From Ignavibacteriota bacterium (lineage in GTDB: Bacteria > Bacteroidota > Ignavibacteria > UBA10030 > UBA6906), in the NCBI GenBank assembly GCA_016707525.1, contig JADJHP010000021.1, positions 111,661 to 175,660 of the forward strand: 64,000 bases of DNA, written 5' to 3'. Positions 17,623 through 27,009 of this stretch are shown here, piece by piece (position 1 is the stretch's first letter; each line of letters starts with the position of its first letter). A program made the position numbers and the translations under genes. The notes below the pieces were generated by a model. It searched no databases. It was given only the letters and a program-made list of their open reading frames with translations, and had not been told where the DNA came from.

Positions 17623-18866
17623 ACGTGCTCTTCATATCCCATTCGCCCCTCTACCCTGTCGACTCCGGGGTCATCCGCAGGAACATCCACCTGTTCCTCG
17701 AAGCGGCGCGCGCTCACCGGGTCTCGTTGCTCGTCCTCGGATCGGGGCACGACATGCGCGGCTTCATGGACCGGCACGGATCGGCCGTGCATGTTGCCAT
17801 GGCCGTGGATGTGCGGAACACCGGTTGGCGGAGGGTGATGAGAGTATGCCTCTTCATCGTCACCGGATGGGCGTGGGTACGCCACTGGCACAGGCAGCGC
17901 GTCCAGCACGCGATCGATGCATTATGCGCGCAGACCATGCCGGACGTCATCCATCTGACAACACCGTTGCTCATGCTCTACCGCTATCCCCATGGTGTCC
18001 GGATCGTCGCCGACGCGCACAACGTTGAATATGACAATCTCCTGCGCATCGCGAGGGAGTCCCGTTCCCCCCTCCGGAAGCTGCTCTTTTTCGCGTTCGC
18101 CTGGCGGCTCCGCCCGGAGGAGGCGAAGACCGCAGCGATGGTGGACCGGCTGCTGACGGTGTCCGGGCGCGATAGGGACATGTTCCTGCACCTCGCACCG
18201 CGCGCGCGCATCGCCGTCGTGCCGAACGGCGTCGACCTGAACGGCTTTGCGCCTTCCGGGTCCGCGCGCACCAGGCACTCGTTGCTCTTCCTCGGCATGA
18301 TGAATTACCATCCCAATGATGACGGCGTACGGTTCTTCCTTGAGGAGATCTTCCCGGCCATTCGCACAGCGATACCGGATGTGACCATCTCCATCGTTGG
18401 TGGAGAACCGTCAGCCGCCGTGCGCGCCGCCGGATCACCACAGGTCATTGTTACGGGCCTGGTGCCCGACGTGCGGCCCTACCTGGCGTCCGCAGAAGTG
18501 CTGGTGGTCCCCTTGCGCGCGGGCGGAGGGACTCGCCTGAAGCTCCTCGAAGCGATGGCAGCCGGCATCCCCGCGGTCAGCACCTCGATCGGCTGCGAGG
18601 GGCTCGGCGCCACCCACGACCAGCATCTCGTCATCGCCGATGGCCCCGGGGCATTCGCCCGGGCCGTTGTGGACCTGCTCGGGGATGCGGACAAACGTCA
18701 GAGATTGGCCGCGCAGGCACGGGAATTCGTGCGGACACGGTACGGGTGGGAACAGGTCGGTGAGGTATTGAACGCTCAGTACAGCGCCCTGGTCCCGGCC
18801 GACGGATCGACGGCATCTTCGCCCGAACGATTCACCCACGCCGCGCCCAGTGAGGAGACCGTATGA
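17619..18866 (+). CDS. Glycosyltransferase family 4
   Basis: 415 residues, GT-B fold: N-terminal MNVLFISHSPLYPVDSGVIR, DAHNVEYDNLL, then AVVPNGVDLNGF, LFLGMMNYHPNDDGVRFF and GGGTRLKLLEAMAAGIPAV. The same blocks occur in the same order in the gene at 13065-14285, so the two are paralogues that presumably add different sugars. An in-frame stretch before the ATG at 17619 is only the shadow of the acyltransferase gene. Four-base overlaps with both neighbours. Confidence 0.88.
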   Translation: MNVLFISHSPLYPVDSGVIRRNIHLFLEAARAHRVSLLVLGSGHDMRGFMDRHGSAVHVAMAVDVRNTGWRRVMRVCLFIVTGWAWVRHWHRQRVQHAIDALCAQTMPDVIHLTTPLLMLYRYPHGVRIVADAHNVEYDNLLRIARESRSPLRKLLFFAFAWRLRPEEAKTAAMVDRLLTVSGRDRDMFLHLAPRARIAVVPNGVDLNGFAPSGSARTRHSLLFLGMMNYHPNDDGVRFFLEEIFPAIRTAIPDVTISIVGGEPSAAVRAAGSPQVIVTGLVPDVRPYLASAEVLVVPLRAGGGTRLKLLEAMAAGIPAVSTSIGCEGLGATHDQHLVIADGPGAFARAVVDLLGDADKRQRLAAQAREFVRTRYGWEQVGEVLNAQYSALVPADGSTASSPERFTHAAPSEETV

Positions 18867-19996
18867 ACCACGTCCCTCACTACGTGTTCGCCGTATGGAT
18901 GGTCGGCGGCATCCAGACCGTGTACCATAACATGCAGAACGGCCTCGGGTCAACGGACGAGGCAAAGACCTCGTGGGTGCCCATCGAAATGTACCCTGAC
19001 GATTGGATCACCAGGATCCCGCCCATCTCGCTGGTCGGCACTTGGCGGAATTCCATGGCGACATGGAACCGTATGCGTCCGCTCAGGCGCACGCATGGCC
19101 CATTCGATGCGGCGTACATTCTGGAGCAGACCCTCATCACCTTCCTCTGGCGCTTCAGATCACGGACCCCGTATCTGCTGTCGACCGATATGACGCCGTT
19201 GTTCTGTGCGAAGCGGGGGTTCTGGTATGCCGTCCCGGAATTCGACCCATCATCGATGTCGTCCCGCGCGAAGCAAGCCATCACCGGGTCGGTGTACCGG
19301 AAGGCATTCCAGATGCTTCCATGGTCGCACGCTGTCCGCGATTCCCTGATCGAAGACTACGGGGTCCGGGAGGACCGTATCACCGTCCTGCCTCCGGGCA
19401 TGGACCTCCGGTCGTGGAAGGCGATCGACAGGAGTCCGCGCATCGCGCAGGGCGCCAGGCGCGGGTTCACGGTGCTGCATGTTGGGACCGACCCACAGCG
19501 GAAAGGGGCGGACCTGCTGCTGTCGTTGGCAGGCGAGCCGGAGTTCCAGGATGTGACATTCCGGTTCGTCACGAACGACCTGGATACCCGGCACCTCCAG
19601 AACGTCCATGTGCATGCCGGATTGCAGCCGAACTCGAAAGAGCTCCAGGCCCTCTATCATGCGGCAGACGCGTTCGTCCTGCCGACACGGGCCGACACAT
19701 TCTCCATGGTCGCGCTCGAAGCCATGGCCACCGGCCTCCCGGTCATCATCTCGCGCGTAGGAGGCATCGAAGATATCGTCGAAGAAGGTGCCACGGGTTT
19801 CCTGACGGCACCTGACGATCTCTCCATGCTCCGCGACAGGCTCCGTCGTCTCCGTGCCCAACCGGCCCTGGCGCTCAGCATGGGTGAGCGCGGACGGCGC
19901 CGCGTCGAAGAGCACTTCAACCTTGAAAAGCACCTTGCAACTGTCATGTCACTTATGCACTCAGCCGCGCATGCACGAGCGGAAAGGAAACCATGA
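18863..19996 (+). CDS. Glycosyltransferase family 4
   Basis: 377 residues. The N-terminal half is divergent (MNHVPHYVFAVWMVGGIQTV), while the C-terminal half is clear GT4: ITVLPPGMDLRSWK, VLHVGTDPQRKGADLLLSL, LYHAADAFVLPTRADTFSMV and ALEAMATGLPVIISRVGG, which holds the donor-contacting Glu. It is not a close relative of the other two GT4 genes here. Overlaps both neighbours by ATGA. Acceptor and donor unknown. Confidence 0.87.
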   Translation: MNHVPHYVFAVWMVGGIQTVYHNMQNGLGSTDEAKTSWVPIEMYPDDWITRIPPISLVGTWRNSMATWNRMRPLRRTHGPFDAAYILEQTLITFLWRFRSRTPYLLSTDMTPLFCAKRGFWYAVPEFDPSSMSSRAKQAITGSVYRKAFQMLPWSHAVRDSLIEDYGVREDRITVLPPGMDLRSWKAIDRSPRIAQGARRGFTVLHVGTDPQRKGADLLLSLAGEPEFQDVTFRFVTNDLDTRHLQNVHVHAGLQPNSKELQALYHAADAFVLPTRADTFSMVALEAMATGLPVIISRVGGIEDIVEEGATGFLTAPDDLSMLRDRLRRLRAQPALALSMGERGRRRVEEHFNLEKHLATVMSLMHSAAHARAERKP

Positions 19997-21201
19997 ACAA
20001 CACAGCTCCCGTCCCCGCCCTCGTCTGTGGAGAAATTGGCCTTGTCCGCAGCCTCGGAGAAGCCGGTATTCCGGTCTATGTCGGTTCGTACTACAACGAT
20101 AACATCGCCTGGTATTCGCGATACTGTGCGAAACGCGTCCAGTTCTCCCACTCCCTGTCGCGCGATTTCGTGGACCGCCTCATCGCTCTCGGTAAGGTGG
20201 AAGGAAGGAAGATGGCATTCTTCAGCGATGATGACCGCGCGGTGCTGACGTTCTCCAGGCACCGCGAAGAGCTGGCGCCGTACTATCTCTTCAATTTCCC
20301 CGACCATGCACTGGTGGATGCGATCCTGGACAAGCGGAAGTTCGCCGCTCTTGCAGAACGGGAAGGTCTTCCCGTGCCCCGGTCCTTCATGCCGGCAGAT
20401 GAAGCCGGGGCCGCGGCGATCGCTGCCCGGATGTCCTACCCCTGCATCCTGAAACCCTCCCACAAGGACGACTGGTGGAATCCGCGCTTCGCGGAGGTGG
20501 TGGGAGAATACCGGAAGGCGATCCTGGTCGAAAGCGAGGATGAGCTGATGGTCATGTACCGCAAGGTCGTGCAGATCCATCCCGACGTCGTCGTGCAGGA
20601 GTATGTGGATGGGGATGACCTCGACCTCTACAGCGTGAACATGTATCTGAATGCCGCCGGCGAGTGTCTCGCATCCTTCATCGGACATAAACTGCGGGTC
20701 TATCCGATCCACGCGGGTGTCGGATCGCTCGTGGAAACGGTCAAGGACGAAGAGATCCAGAACGCGGCCGCGAGTGCGGTACGGAAGCTCGGACTGCGGG
20801 GGCATGTGAACATTCAGTTCAAGCGCGACCGGCGCAACCGTGCATTGAAGATCATGGAGATGCACACACGCAACAGCCTCTGGGCATATCTGGCCACGGG
20901 CGGAGGGCTGAACATCACGGCCGTGGCGTACGGCGACCTTACCGGCGCACCGTTCCAGCACCGGAATGGTTTGCAGTATGGGTTCAAATGGATCGACCTG
21001 AACAAGGACGTCAAGGCCCTCCTCGACTATCGAAGAACAGGCGAATGGACGGTGGGCCGATGGCTTTCATCCTACAAGGGTGACAAGGTCTTCCACGTGC
21101 ATTCCCTGCGCGATCCGCTCCCCTTCCTCATGGACACCTGGTTCCTGGCGAAGCGGTCGTTCATGCACCACAATACACGAGGATCCGCCCCCCATGTCTG
21201 A
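19993..21201 (+). CDS. ATP-grasp family enzyme
   Basis: 402 residues. Carbamoyl-phosphate-synthase-like ATP-grasp: an N-terminal pre-ATP-grasp domain, DKRKFAALAEREGLPVPRSF, YPCILKPSHKD with the ATP-binding Lys, VQEYVDGDDLDLYSV (the adenine/metal region) and MEMHTRNSLW near the end. Such enzymes join a carboxylate to an amine or thiol through an acyl phosphate. In this locus it may attach an amino acid or similar group to the glycan; the substrate cannot be read. It overlaps the methyltransferase start by 8 nt. Confidence 0.75.
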   Translation: MNNTAPVPALVCGEIGLVRSLGEAGIPVYVGSYYNDNIAWYSRYCAKRVQFSHSLSRDFVDRLIALGKVEGRKMAFFSDDDRAVLTFSRHREELAPYYLFNFPDHALVDAILDKRKFAALAEREGLPVPRSFMPADEAGAAAIAARMSYPCILKPSHKDDWWNPRFAEVVGEYRKAILVESEDELMVMYRKVVQIHPDVVVQEYVDGDDLDLYSVNMYLNAAGECLASFIGHKLRVYPIHAGVGSLVETVKDEEIQNAAASAVRKLGLRGHVNIQFKRDRRNRALKIMEMHTRNSLWAYLATGGGLNITAVAYGDLTGAPFQHRNGLQYGFKWIDLNKDVKALLDYRRTGEWTVGRWLSSYKGDKVFHVHSLRDPLPFLMDTWFLAKRSFMHHNTRGSAPHV

Positions 21202-22081
21202 GACGATGATCGAACTGCAGGCTGATGAACAACGCGAGCGGGTGCGGGCGTTCTTCGATGGACACCGGGATTGGCAGGGCGACTACTACAGCAAGGGGGG
21301 AGCGTACTTCTCACACCTGCTCTGCCGGAGGAAGGAACTGATCGTGAAGGCCATCGCGGGACTGCCCCGACCGGCGCGTGCCACGGCGCTCGACATCGGG
21401 TGCGGATCGGGAGTGTATACCGAGGAACTCCTCCGGCTCGGGTATGCGACCACCGGCATGGACCTCTCCGAGGAGATGATCGCGTCGTGCAAGCGCCGCT
21501 TCGCCGGTCTCCCGAACATTGCACCCGCGGTCCATCTGCAGGTCGGAGATGTCGAGCATCTCCCCTTCGAGGATGCCAGCTTTAACCTCGTCCTCTGCGT
21601 CGGCGTGCTCGGCTACCTGATCGACGACGAACAGGCGGTCCGGGAGTTGGTCCGGGTCACCAAACCGGGAGGCCACGTGGTGGTCAATGTCACGAATGCG
21701 TTCAGCCTCTCGGACCTGGACACGCGCGCCCGGGCCGCCGTACGCGCTCTGGTGTCGCCGCCGCGGGGAACCGCCGCCATCCCTCCTGCTCTTCCGTACG
21801 CGATCCGGTCTGCATGGATGGAACGCACCCGGCATTATGCCAACAAATCCTATCGGCTCGGACGCTTCGAGAAGTTCCTTGCGTTGCATGGGCTCACACG
21901 CCGGTCCTCGTTCACATTCGGGTTCGAGTTCCGGCTGCTCCGGCGCTTTCATCTCCTCCCCGTGGCCCTGCTGGACGCGTTGGAGTTGGCCATGGAGCGG
22001 GTGTTCATGGCGGTTGCACTCCCCTACCTTTCCCGCTCGGGATGGGGGTATGTCGGGGTGTTCACGCGCCCGCCCGCCTAG
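21194..22081 (+). CDS. Class I SAM-dependent methyltransferase
   Basis: 295 residues. Motif I ALDIGCGSGVYTEELLRLG, motif II MDLSEEM, DVEHLPFEDASFNLVLC and VRVTKPGGHVVVNV are the usual Methyltransf_11 series. The C-terminal 90 residues (from about TRHYANKSYR) are family-specific and basic. It probably methylates a sugar or a terminal group, which in some systems caps chain growth. ATG 21194 is used; upstream in-frame sequence is the shadow of the ATP-grasp gene. Last gene of the rightward operon. Confidence 0.85.
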   Translation: MSETMIELQADEQRERVRAFFDGHRDWQGDYYSKGGAYFSHLLCRRKELIVKAIAGLPRPARATALDIGCGSGVYTEELLRLGYATTGMDLSEEMIASCKRRFAGLPNIAPAVHLQVGDVEHLPFEDASFNLVLCVGVLGYLIDDEQAVRELVRVTKPGGHVVVNVTNAFSLSDLDTRARAAVRALVSPPRGTAAIPPALPYAIRSAWMERTRHYANKSYRLGRFEKFLALHGLTRRSSFTFGFEFRLLRRFHLLPVALLDALELAMERVFMAVALPYLSRSGWGYVGVFTRPPA

Positions 22082-22090
22082 CGGGCGTCC

Positions 22091-22131
22091 GAATTAAGAA
22101 TCAAGAACGAAGAATTCTTAGTTCTTAATTC
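22091..22131. repeat. Imperfect AT-rich inverted repeat after the exopolysaccharide operon
   Basis: Ten-base arms GAATTAAGAA (22091-22100) and TTCTTAATTC (22122-22131) with AGAATTCT at the centre. It is strikingly AT-rich in a GC-rich setting. No T tract follows, so an intrinsic terminator is unlikely; a small mobile or dispersed repeat remnant fits better. Confidence 0.5.
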
Positions 22132-22276
22132 CCTCCCCCCTCGCCTCTCCGGGCCAGCCGGGGCAGATGGTATCACGCCCTATCCTGGATCTCCTCTGAG
22201 TGAAGGTCGATCTCTCTGACCAGCCCTTGAGGTATGGGGCGCGGCTGAAAGAACGGCGCCTCACCTTATAAGCACA

Positions 22277-22302
22277 AAGGTCCGGGATGAATTCCGGACC
22301 TT
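22277..22302 (-). terminator. Intrinsic terminator of the FG-GAP gene
   Basis: Perfect 9-bp stem AAGGTCCGG / CCGGACCTT with an 8-base loop. On the minus strand it is followed by a T-rich stretch (TTTGTGCTTAT) and lies 27 nt after the stop of the gene at 22329. It could also block readthrough from the rightward operon. Confidence 0.65.
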
Positions 22303-22328
22303 CGCTCTCCCCTTCAATAGCGCACCTG

Positions 22329-25300
22329 TCAGCGGACGAGCAGGAGCTTCCGAATGGCCGAGAACGCGCCAGCCGTGATCCTGTAGAAGTACACGCCACT
22401 CGACAATGCGCGTGCGTCAAACCGGACCTCGTGATACCCCGCCGGCCTCTCTCCCTCCTGGAGCACCACGACCTGTTCGCCCAGCGTATTGAAGACTGCG
22501 AGCCTCACAAATGAAGCCTCCGGAAGGTCGAAGCCGATCGTCGTGGTCGGATTGAATGGATTAGGATAATTCTGGCGCAGGCCGTAGGACGTGGGGATCT
22601 TCACTGCCGGGTCCTCATCAACGGTGCTCCTGGACATCATTGCGTTGTTCGTCCCTACCTTCAACGCGAGCCCCGCATCGTTCCGCCATACATGCAGGTC
22701 GGCATACGCGAAGTACGCGATACTCACCACGTCGGGATTGCCATCATTGTTGAGATCAACGACCCGTGCACCATTATGGCTCTCCTTGCCGCTGTCCACG
22801 ACGTGCATCGTCCATGATGCCCCATTGTTCACATTCTCGTAAATGATCAGCCGCTTCGCTCCGAAGATCTCTCCGACAACGATGTCCGGCATGCCGTCGT
22901 TATTCATGTCGACGCCGGACATGCTGTCGAGCTCTTCCAGGCCTGCCGCCACGGTGTGCCTCACCCACACGCCACCGAGCGCATCCACCGGCGCTTCGAA
23001 CCAGTACACACTCGCCGGACTGGCATCTTCGGTCACGATAACATCACGTCTCCCGTCGCCATTCACGTCCGCTACCTGGATCATCTTGACCGAGGCAACA
23101 GCCGTGCCGATACCATGTCGGATCCAGGAGTTCGTGCCATCGGCGGGATTACTCCACCAGTCAACCTGCAGCTGCGATTCCCCCGCAGCAACCGCGATAT
23201 CGAGGTCACCATCACCATCGAGGTCTCCGGTGCCGATGGCTTTCTGCTCGCCACCCGTCGTCGTCGTGATGCGCATGATGGGCCAGCTGCCACCGGCAGG
23301 ATCAGAGGGGATCTGCATCAGGTAAATGCCGTCGCCACCCGACAGAAGGATATCCGGCTTCGTATTCGTTGCGACGATGTGCGCCGAGATCACGGTGCGT
23401 CCGTTACCATGCACGGTCACCGGTACCTGGGCGACCACCCTGGCCGTCCAGCTGGTTCCCTGTGCATCGTTGGCTCTCAACCACGTCACCGAGGGAAGAT
23501 CCTCCGCGATGATGTCGTTCATCACCCCCGTTCCTTCCGCATCGAACAGGAGGAACGCGTCAAGTGCCCGTCCGGTTTGTGGGTTGCCCGGCAAGGTGAT
23601 CCGTGGCCACGGGGTCGAGGTCATTGTTGATCCGGGATTCCTGTAAAAGTAGTGCCCCGAGGCGATGTCCTGATACCCGTCGCCATTGAGGTCGGCAAAC
23701 CCGAGACCAAACGTGCCGCTCCCGAAAATGGAGGCACCCCGGGTATTATCACCGTGGATGTATGTCCATTGATCGAGCGACTTCACGGGCGTGGTCCCAC
23801 GACCAAGATTCTCCCAGTATTCGATCGGTGTTCCACCCGGCGCGGACATGTCCCAGTTCGCTCCCACAATGTCGATATCGCCGTCGTTCCCGATGTCCCC
23901 GAGTTGCGCATTGTGCGAGCCCGTGGTCGCCACCACGACCTTGTCCCACGTGAGACCGCCACCGGTGTTCCGGTACACCAGCACTTCGTCCGGATCGGAG
24001 GACTGATGCATTTCAGCGGTCACAACATCCAGCCTCCCGTCACGGTCCATGTCGGCGGTCTTCAACGTGTGCACATACCCCACACCCGTTGCCATGGTGT
24101 GTTCCGTCCATGGGCCCGTGCGCGGTGTCGTCGATTCATACCACGCGAGCTTTCCGCCATCATATTCAGAGGGGACATACAGCAGGTCCTGCCGTCCATC
24201 GCCATTCAGGTCGGCGGCATGCACCCGGATCTTGTCGAGCCAGCTGGAACTCACAAGATGCTCTGTCCATGCTGCAGTTGCGGGATTTCCCCCCGGCAGC
24301 GGATTCTCGAGCCAGTAGCCGTTGATGGCAATATCCAGATCTCCATCCACGTCGATATCGGCAAGCGATGTCCCTTCGAAGGGGCGGGTATTCAGAACTG
24401 CCTTGGTCCAGGACGTGAGGGTGTTCTGGACGAACAACGTCGTATTCCCACCCCTGATAACGATATCCGCCTTGCCGTCGTTGTTGATATCTCCCACCTC
24501 GATGTCATGCGTTTGCGCGTCGCCGACATACACTTCCTGCCATGTTGCCCCGACTTCGGGATTTCCCGAAGGCCTTGGATTGACATACACCCACACCGTG
24601 TAGCCGTACCAATCCCCCTTGGCGATGATCGCATCCGGATCACCGTCGCCATCGATATCCGCTACCGCCATGGACGTGGAGAACGAACCGGTGTGGATGT
24701 TGTACTTCGTCCACGATGGATACTTGTACCAGAACAGCCCTTCGGTGAAGTTGGTGGAACTTGCGGCGAGCACATCATTGAAGCCATCGCCATCGATGTC
24801 ACCGATCCCCTTGTCGTGTGGATCCCGGGGCGGAGCGCTGTCAATGATCTGATGCGCAAAGGAGAGCGTGATAGGCGTCGTTTGCACCGTGAGCGTCGCC
24901 GCGTTGCTTGTCGCGGAAGAGACGCTGTTGGTGACCACGCACCGGTAGGTGCTTCCGTTGTCTCCGACCACCGTCACCGGGGTCGTGTATGTTGCCGCCG
25001 TGGCGCCGCTGATGTTCGCGGCACCCTTCTGCCACTGATACGTGAACGGCGTTGTGCCTGCCGCAACCACAGTGAATGTGGCCGTCTGTCCCACCGTCAC
25101 CGTTTGGCTTGCAGGGTGCGTTGCGATCGACGGCGCGACAGGGGTCCCGCTGCCGTCTTCCGGCGTGATCGGAGATCCCGTATTGAAGAAGTAGTCGATC
25201 AGTGCTGTCCAGGCCGGTGACGCTGAGGCCGGGACGCCATGATTGCCCGCAAAGGGACCCACCGTGTTCACCGTGAGTGCATAGCTGAACGATGCTGCCG

Positions 25301-26612
25301 TGATCCAGACAGTTCCGTTGTAGGAAAAGGAACCCGTCCACGCGTTTCCCTGCCGCTTCACGCGGAGGTAGAGCGGATTGCCCGGCACGATGATCGTGTC
25401 CTTGCGGACCGTCGGCGTGCCTGCGCTGAAACTGGCACAGAAGAAGCGGGTGTTCGATGCGTCGCGGACAAAATCAAAACGCACGAATGTGCTGTTGTCC
25501 TGCTGCGCCATGATCCCCTGCATCTGATACTGAGCGGTCATCGGGGCCTCAAAACGGGTCTCAACCTCGAAATCAGAGTTGTTGAAGCTCTGGAGGAGGC
25601 GCGGAGAGTTGTTGGAGCCGACCCACAGGTCGTGGGAGATACCCGCCGGAACGCTGATCGAAAGTCTCGCATTCTGCGTACCAGTCCCGGTCAGGGACAC
25701 GGCGCCGTCACCCACCGGATTCACAAAGGACCACAGAGAGGTATTCAGCACCGGGCCACGGAAATCGTCCGAGACGAGGCTTGATGACGGCGGAGGCGGA
25801 GCGGCATTGACCGTCAGCGTTGCCGCATTGCTGGTGGCAGAGGAGACATTGTTGGTGACCACGCACCGGTAGGTGCTCCCATTGTCCCCGATCACCGTCA
25901 CCGGAGTCGTATACGTTGTCGCCGTTGCACCGCTGATATTCACGGCACCTTTCTGCCACTGATACGAGAGAGGCAGCGTCCCGCCCGCAACGACGGCAAA
26001 CGTCGCCGTCTGTCCCACCGTCACCGCCTGGCTGAGGGGCTGCGTCGTTATCCCGGGTGCCACAGCACCTGTCACGGTCTTGTTCAGCGCCACGTCGTCA
26101 ATATAATAGACGTCGCCGCTGACGTCATCGTTTGCGAGCCAGAATCGCAATCGGGCATCGGTCACTGTGCCTGAAAAGCCGGATGCGGTGAACTGGACGG
26201 AGTACGTATTCCAGGAGGTTGTGAGGTCGAACCGTTGGCCGCGGAGCCCATAGTTCGTGAATGGGGTTGTGTGCTTCGCGACAACGACGGACAGGTCGTG
26301 CCCGGTGTTCGAATAGGCCTTGAACGAAAGGGTATATTGAACTTTGGCTTCCAGCGAGATGCCGGCCTGATAGAGCTGCACATTCGAACCCTGCACGGTG
26401 ATGGCGATGTGCGCAGCATGCGCACTCCCTGCCCCGGCACCATCAGCGGCGAAGGAAGCCGCTCCGTCGCTGTAGAAAGCCCAGGGCGCCGTCCCTGACT
26501 CAAATCCCGGGTTCACGACCGCCGACTGCCCCAAAGCGGACTGGTGAAGGATGCCTCCGATGAACAAGAGCATCCCTGCCCGCAGCACGTTTCTCAGAAT
26601 CATGTCTCCCAT
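22329..26612 (-). CDS. Secreted Ig/FG-GAP repeat protein with type IX sorting domain
   Basis: 1427 residues. Signal peptide 1-29 (ends ALGQ). Then a galactose-binding/CBM-like domain (about 30-175), an Ig-like domain (185-270), a concanavalin-like domain (275-490), a second Ig-like domain nearly identical to the first (500-585), and about 700 residues of FG-GAP/VCBS repeats with many DIDGDG/DLNGDG Ca-binding loops, probably two seven-bladed propellers. The last 85 residues start with NYPNPFNPTTTIGFDLPE and end SGVYFYRITAGAFSAIRKLL, a type A sorting domain cleaved and anchored by the type IX system. ATG 26612 was chosen for its GGAAGGA site and signal peptide. Probably a cell-surface adhesin or glycan-binding protein; no catalytic motif seen. 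Confidence 0.85.
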   Translation of the reverse strand: MGDMILRNVLRAGMLLFIGGILHQSALGQSAVVNPGFESGTAPWAFYSDGAASFAADGAGAGSAHAAHIAITVQGSNVQLYQAGISLEAKVQYTLSFKAYSNTGHDLSVVVAKHTTPFTNYGLRGQRFDLTTSWNTYSVQFTASGFSGTVTDARLRFWLANDDVSGDVYYIDDVALNKTVTGAVAPGITTQPLSQAVTVGQTATFAVVAGGTLPLSYQWQKGAVNISGATATTYTTPVTVIGDNGSTYRCVVTNNVSSATSNAATLTVNAAPPPPSSSLVSDDFRGPVLNTSLWSFVNPVGDGAVSLTGTGTQNARLSISVPAGISHDLWVGSNNSPRLLQSFNNSDFEVETRFEAPMTAQYQMQGIMAQQDNSTFVRFDFVRDASNTRFFCASFSAGTPTVRKDTIIVPGNPLYLRVKRQGNAWTGSFSYNGTVWITAASFSYALTVNTVGPFAGNHGVPASASPAWTALIDYFFNTGSPITPEDGSGTPVAPSIATHPASQTVTVGQTATFTVVAAGTTPFTYQWQKGAANISGATAATYTTPVTVVGDNGSTYRCVVTNSVSSATSNAATLTVQTTPITLSFAHQIIDSAPPRDPHDKGIGDIDGDGFNDVLAASSTNFTEGLFWYKYPSWTKYNIHTGSFSTSMAVADIDGDGDPDAIIAKGDWYGYTVWVYVNPRPSGNPEVGATWQEVYVGDAQTHDIEVGDINNDGKADIVIRGGNTTLFVQNTLTSWTKAVLNTRPFEGTSLADIDVDGDLDIAINGYWLENPLPGGNPATAAWTEHLVSSSWLDKIRVHAADLNGDGRQDLLYVPSEYDGGKLAWYESTTPRTGPWTEHTMATGVGYVHTLKTADMDRDGRLDVVTAEMHQSSDPDEVLVYRNTGGGLTWDKVVVATTGSHNAQLGDIGNDGDIDIVGANWDMSAPGGTPIEYWENLGRGTTPVKSLDQWTYIHGDNTRGASIFGSGTFGLGFADLNGDGYQDIASGHYFYRNPGSTMTSTPWPRITLPGNPQTGRALDAFLLFDAEGTGVMNDIIAEDLPSVTWLRANDAQGTSWTARVVAQVPVTVHGNGRTVISAHIVATNTKPDILLSGGDGIYLMQIPSDPAGGSWPIMRITTTTGGEQKAIGTGDLDGDGDLDIAVAAGESQLQVDWWSNPADGTNSWIRHGIGTAVASVKMIQVADVNGDGRRDVIVTEDASPASVYWFEAPVDALGGVWVRHTVAAGLEELDSMSGVDMNNDGMPDIVVGEIFGAKRLIIYENVNNGASWTMHVVDSGKESHNGARVVDLNNDGNPDVVSIAYFAYADLHVWRNDAGLALKVGTNNAMMSRSTVDEDPAVKIPTSYGLRQNYPNPFNPTTTIGFDLPEASFVRLAVFNTLGEQVVVLQEGERPAGYHEVRFDARALSSGVYFYRITAGAFSAIRKLLLVR

Positions 26613-27009
26613 AAAGCATCCTTCCGCACATTGATGAATTGTCCATCCTTGGATTCTGCACCCGGACGGCATACCCGCATGCACCGGGGATACCTGTCGT
26701 CTCGGTAAGCGTTACTCGCCCGGTGATCATGTTCCATCCGCCTCAGATCGGGCTCGGAGGAGTCACACGGACGGACACACGGCTGATATGCGAGTATCAG
26801 GGGTGTGTACTACCATACTAATGATGGGAGCTGCAAAGAATCGCTCGGAAGGATGAAAGAAGAGCTAGTTACACGTTGGCCGGATGGTGCAGGATCGCAG
26901 CCCGCCGGCATACAGCAAGCCTCCGGCAGCTTGCTTCTTACTCTGAGGAGAGGTACTTTGTCGATGCAACCATGGGCACAACGTGTCCAATGACCGGAGC
27001 TTGCTCCCC
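26613..27009. promoter_or_regulatory. Divergent intergenic region between the FG-GAP gene and nfeD
   Basis: About 400 bp without a supported gene. It holds a long imperfect inverted repeat (26775-26808) and a 7-bp hairpin AGCAAGC/GCTTGCT (26914-26935) followed by TCTTACT. Promoters for both flanking genes should lie here; none is clear enough to place. Confidence 0.45.
26775..26808. repeat. Imperfect 14-bp-arm inverted repeat
   Basis: ACACACGGCTGATA and TATCAGGGGTGTGT flank a 6-base spacer; 12 of 14 positions pair. It may be an operator or an RNA hairpin in the leader of one of the divergent genes. Confidence 0.5.

Noticed and set aside
22091..22131. AT-rich inverted repeat as terminator of the exopolysaccharide operon
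   Set aside because: The stem is mostly A-T and has no following T tract; the GC-rich stem at 22277-22302 is the better candidate.
26914..26935. AGCAAGC/GCTTGCT hairpin as terminator or attenuator of nfeD
   Set aside because: The stem is only 7 bp and the T stretch is weak; no gene upstream on that strand needs a terminator.
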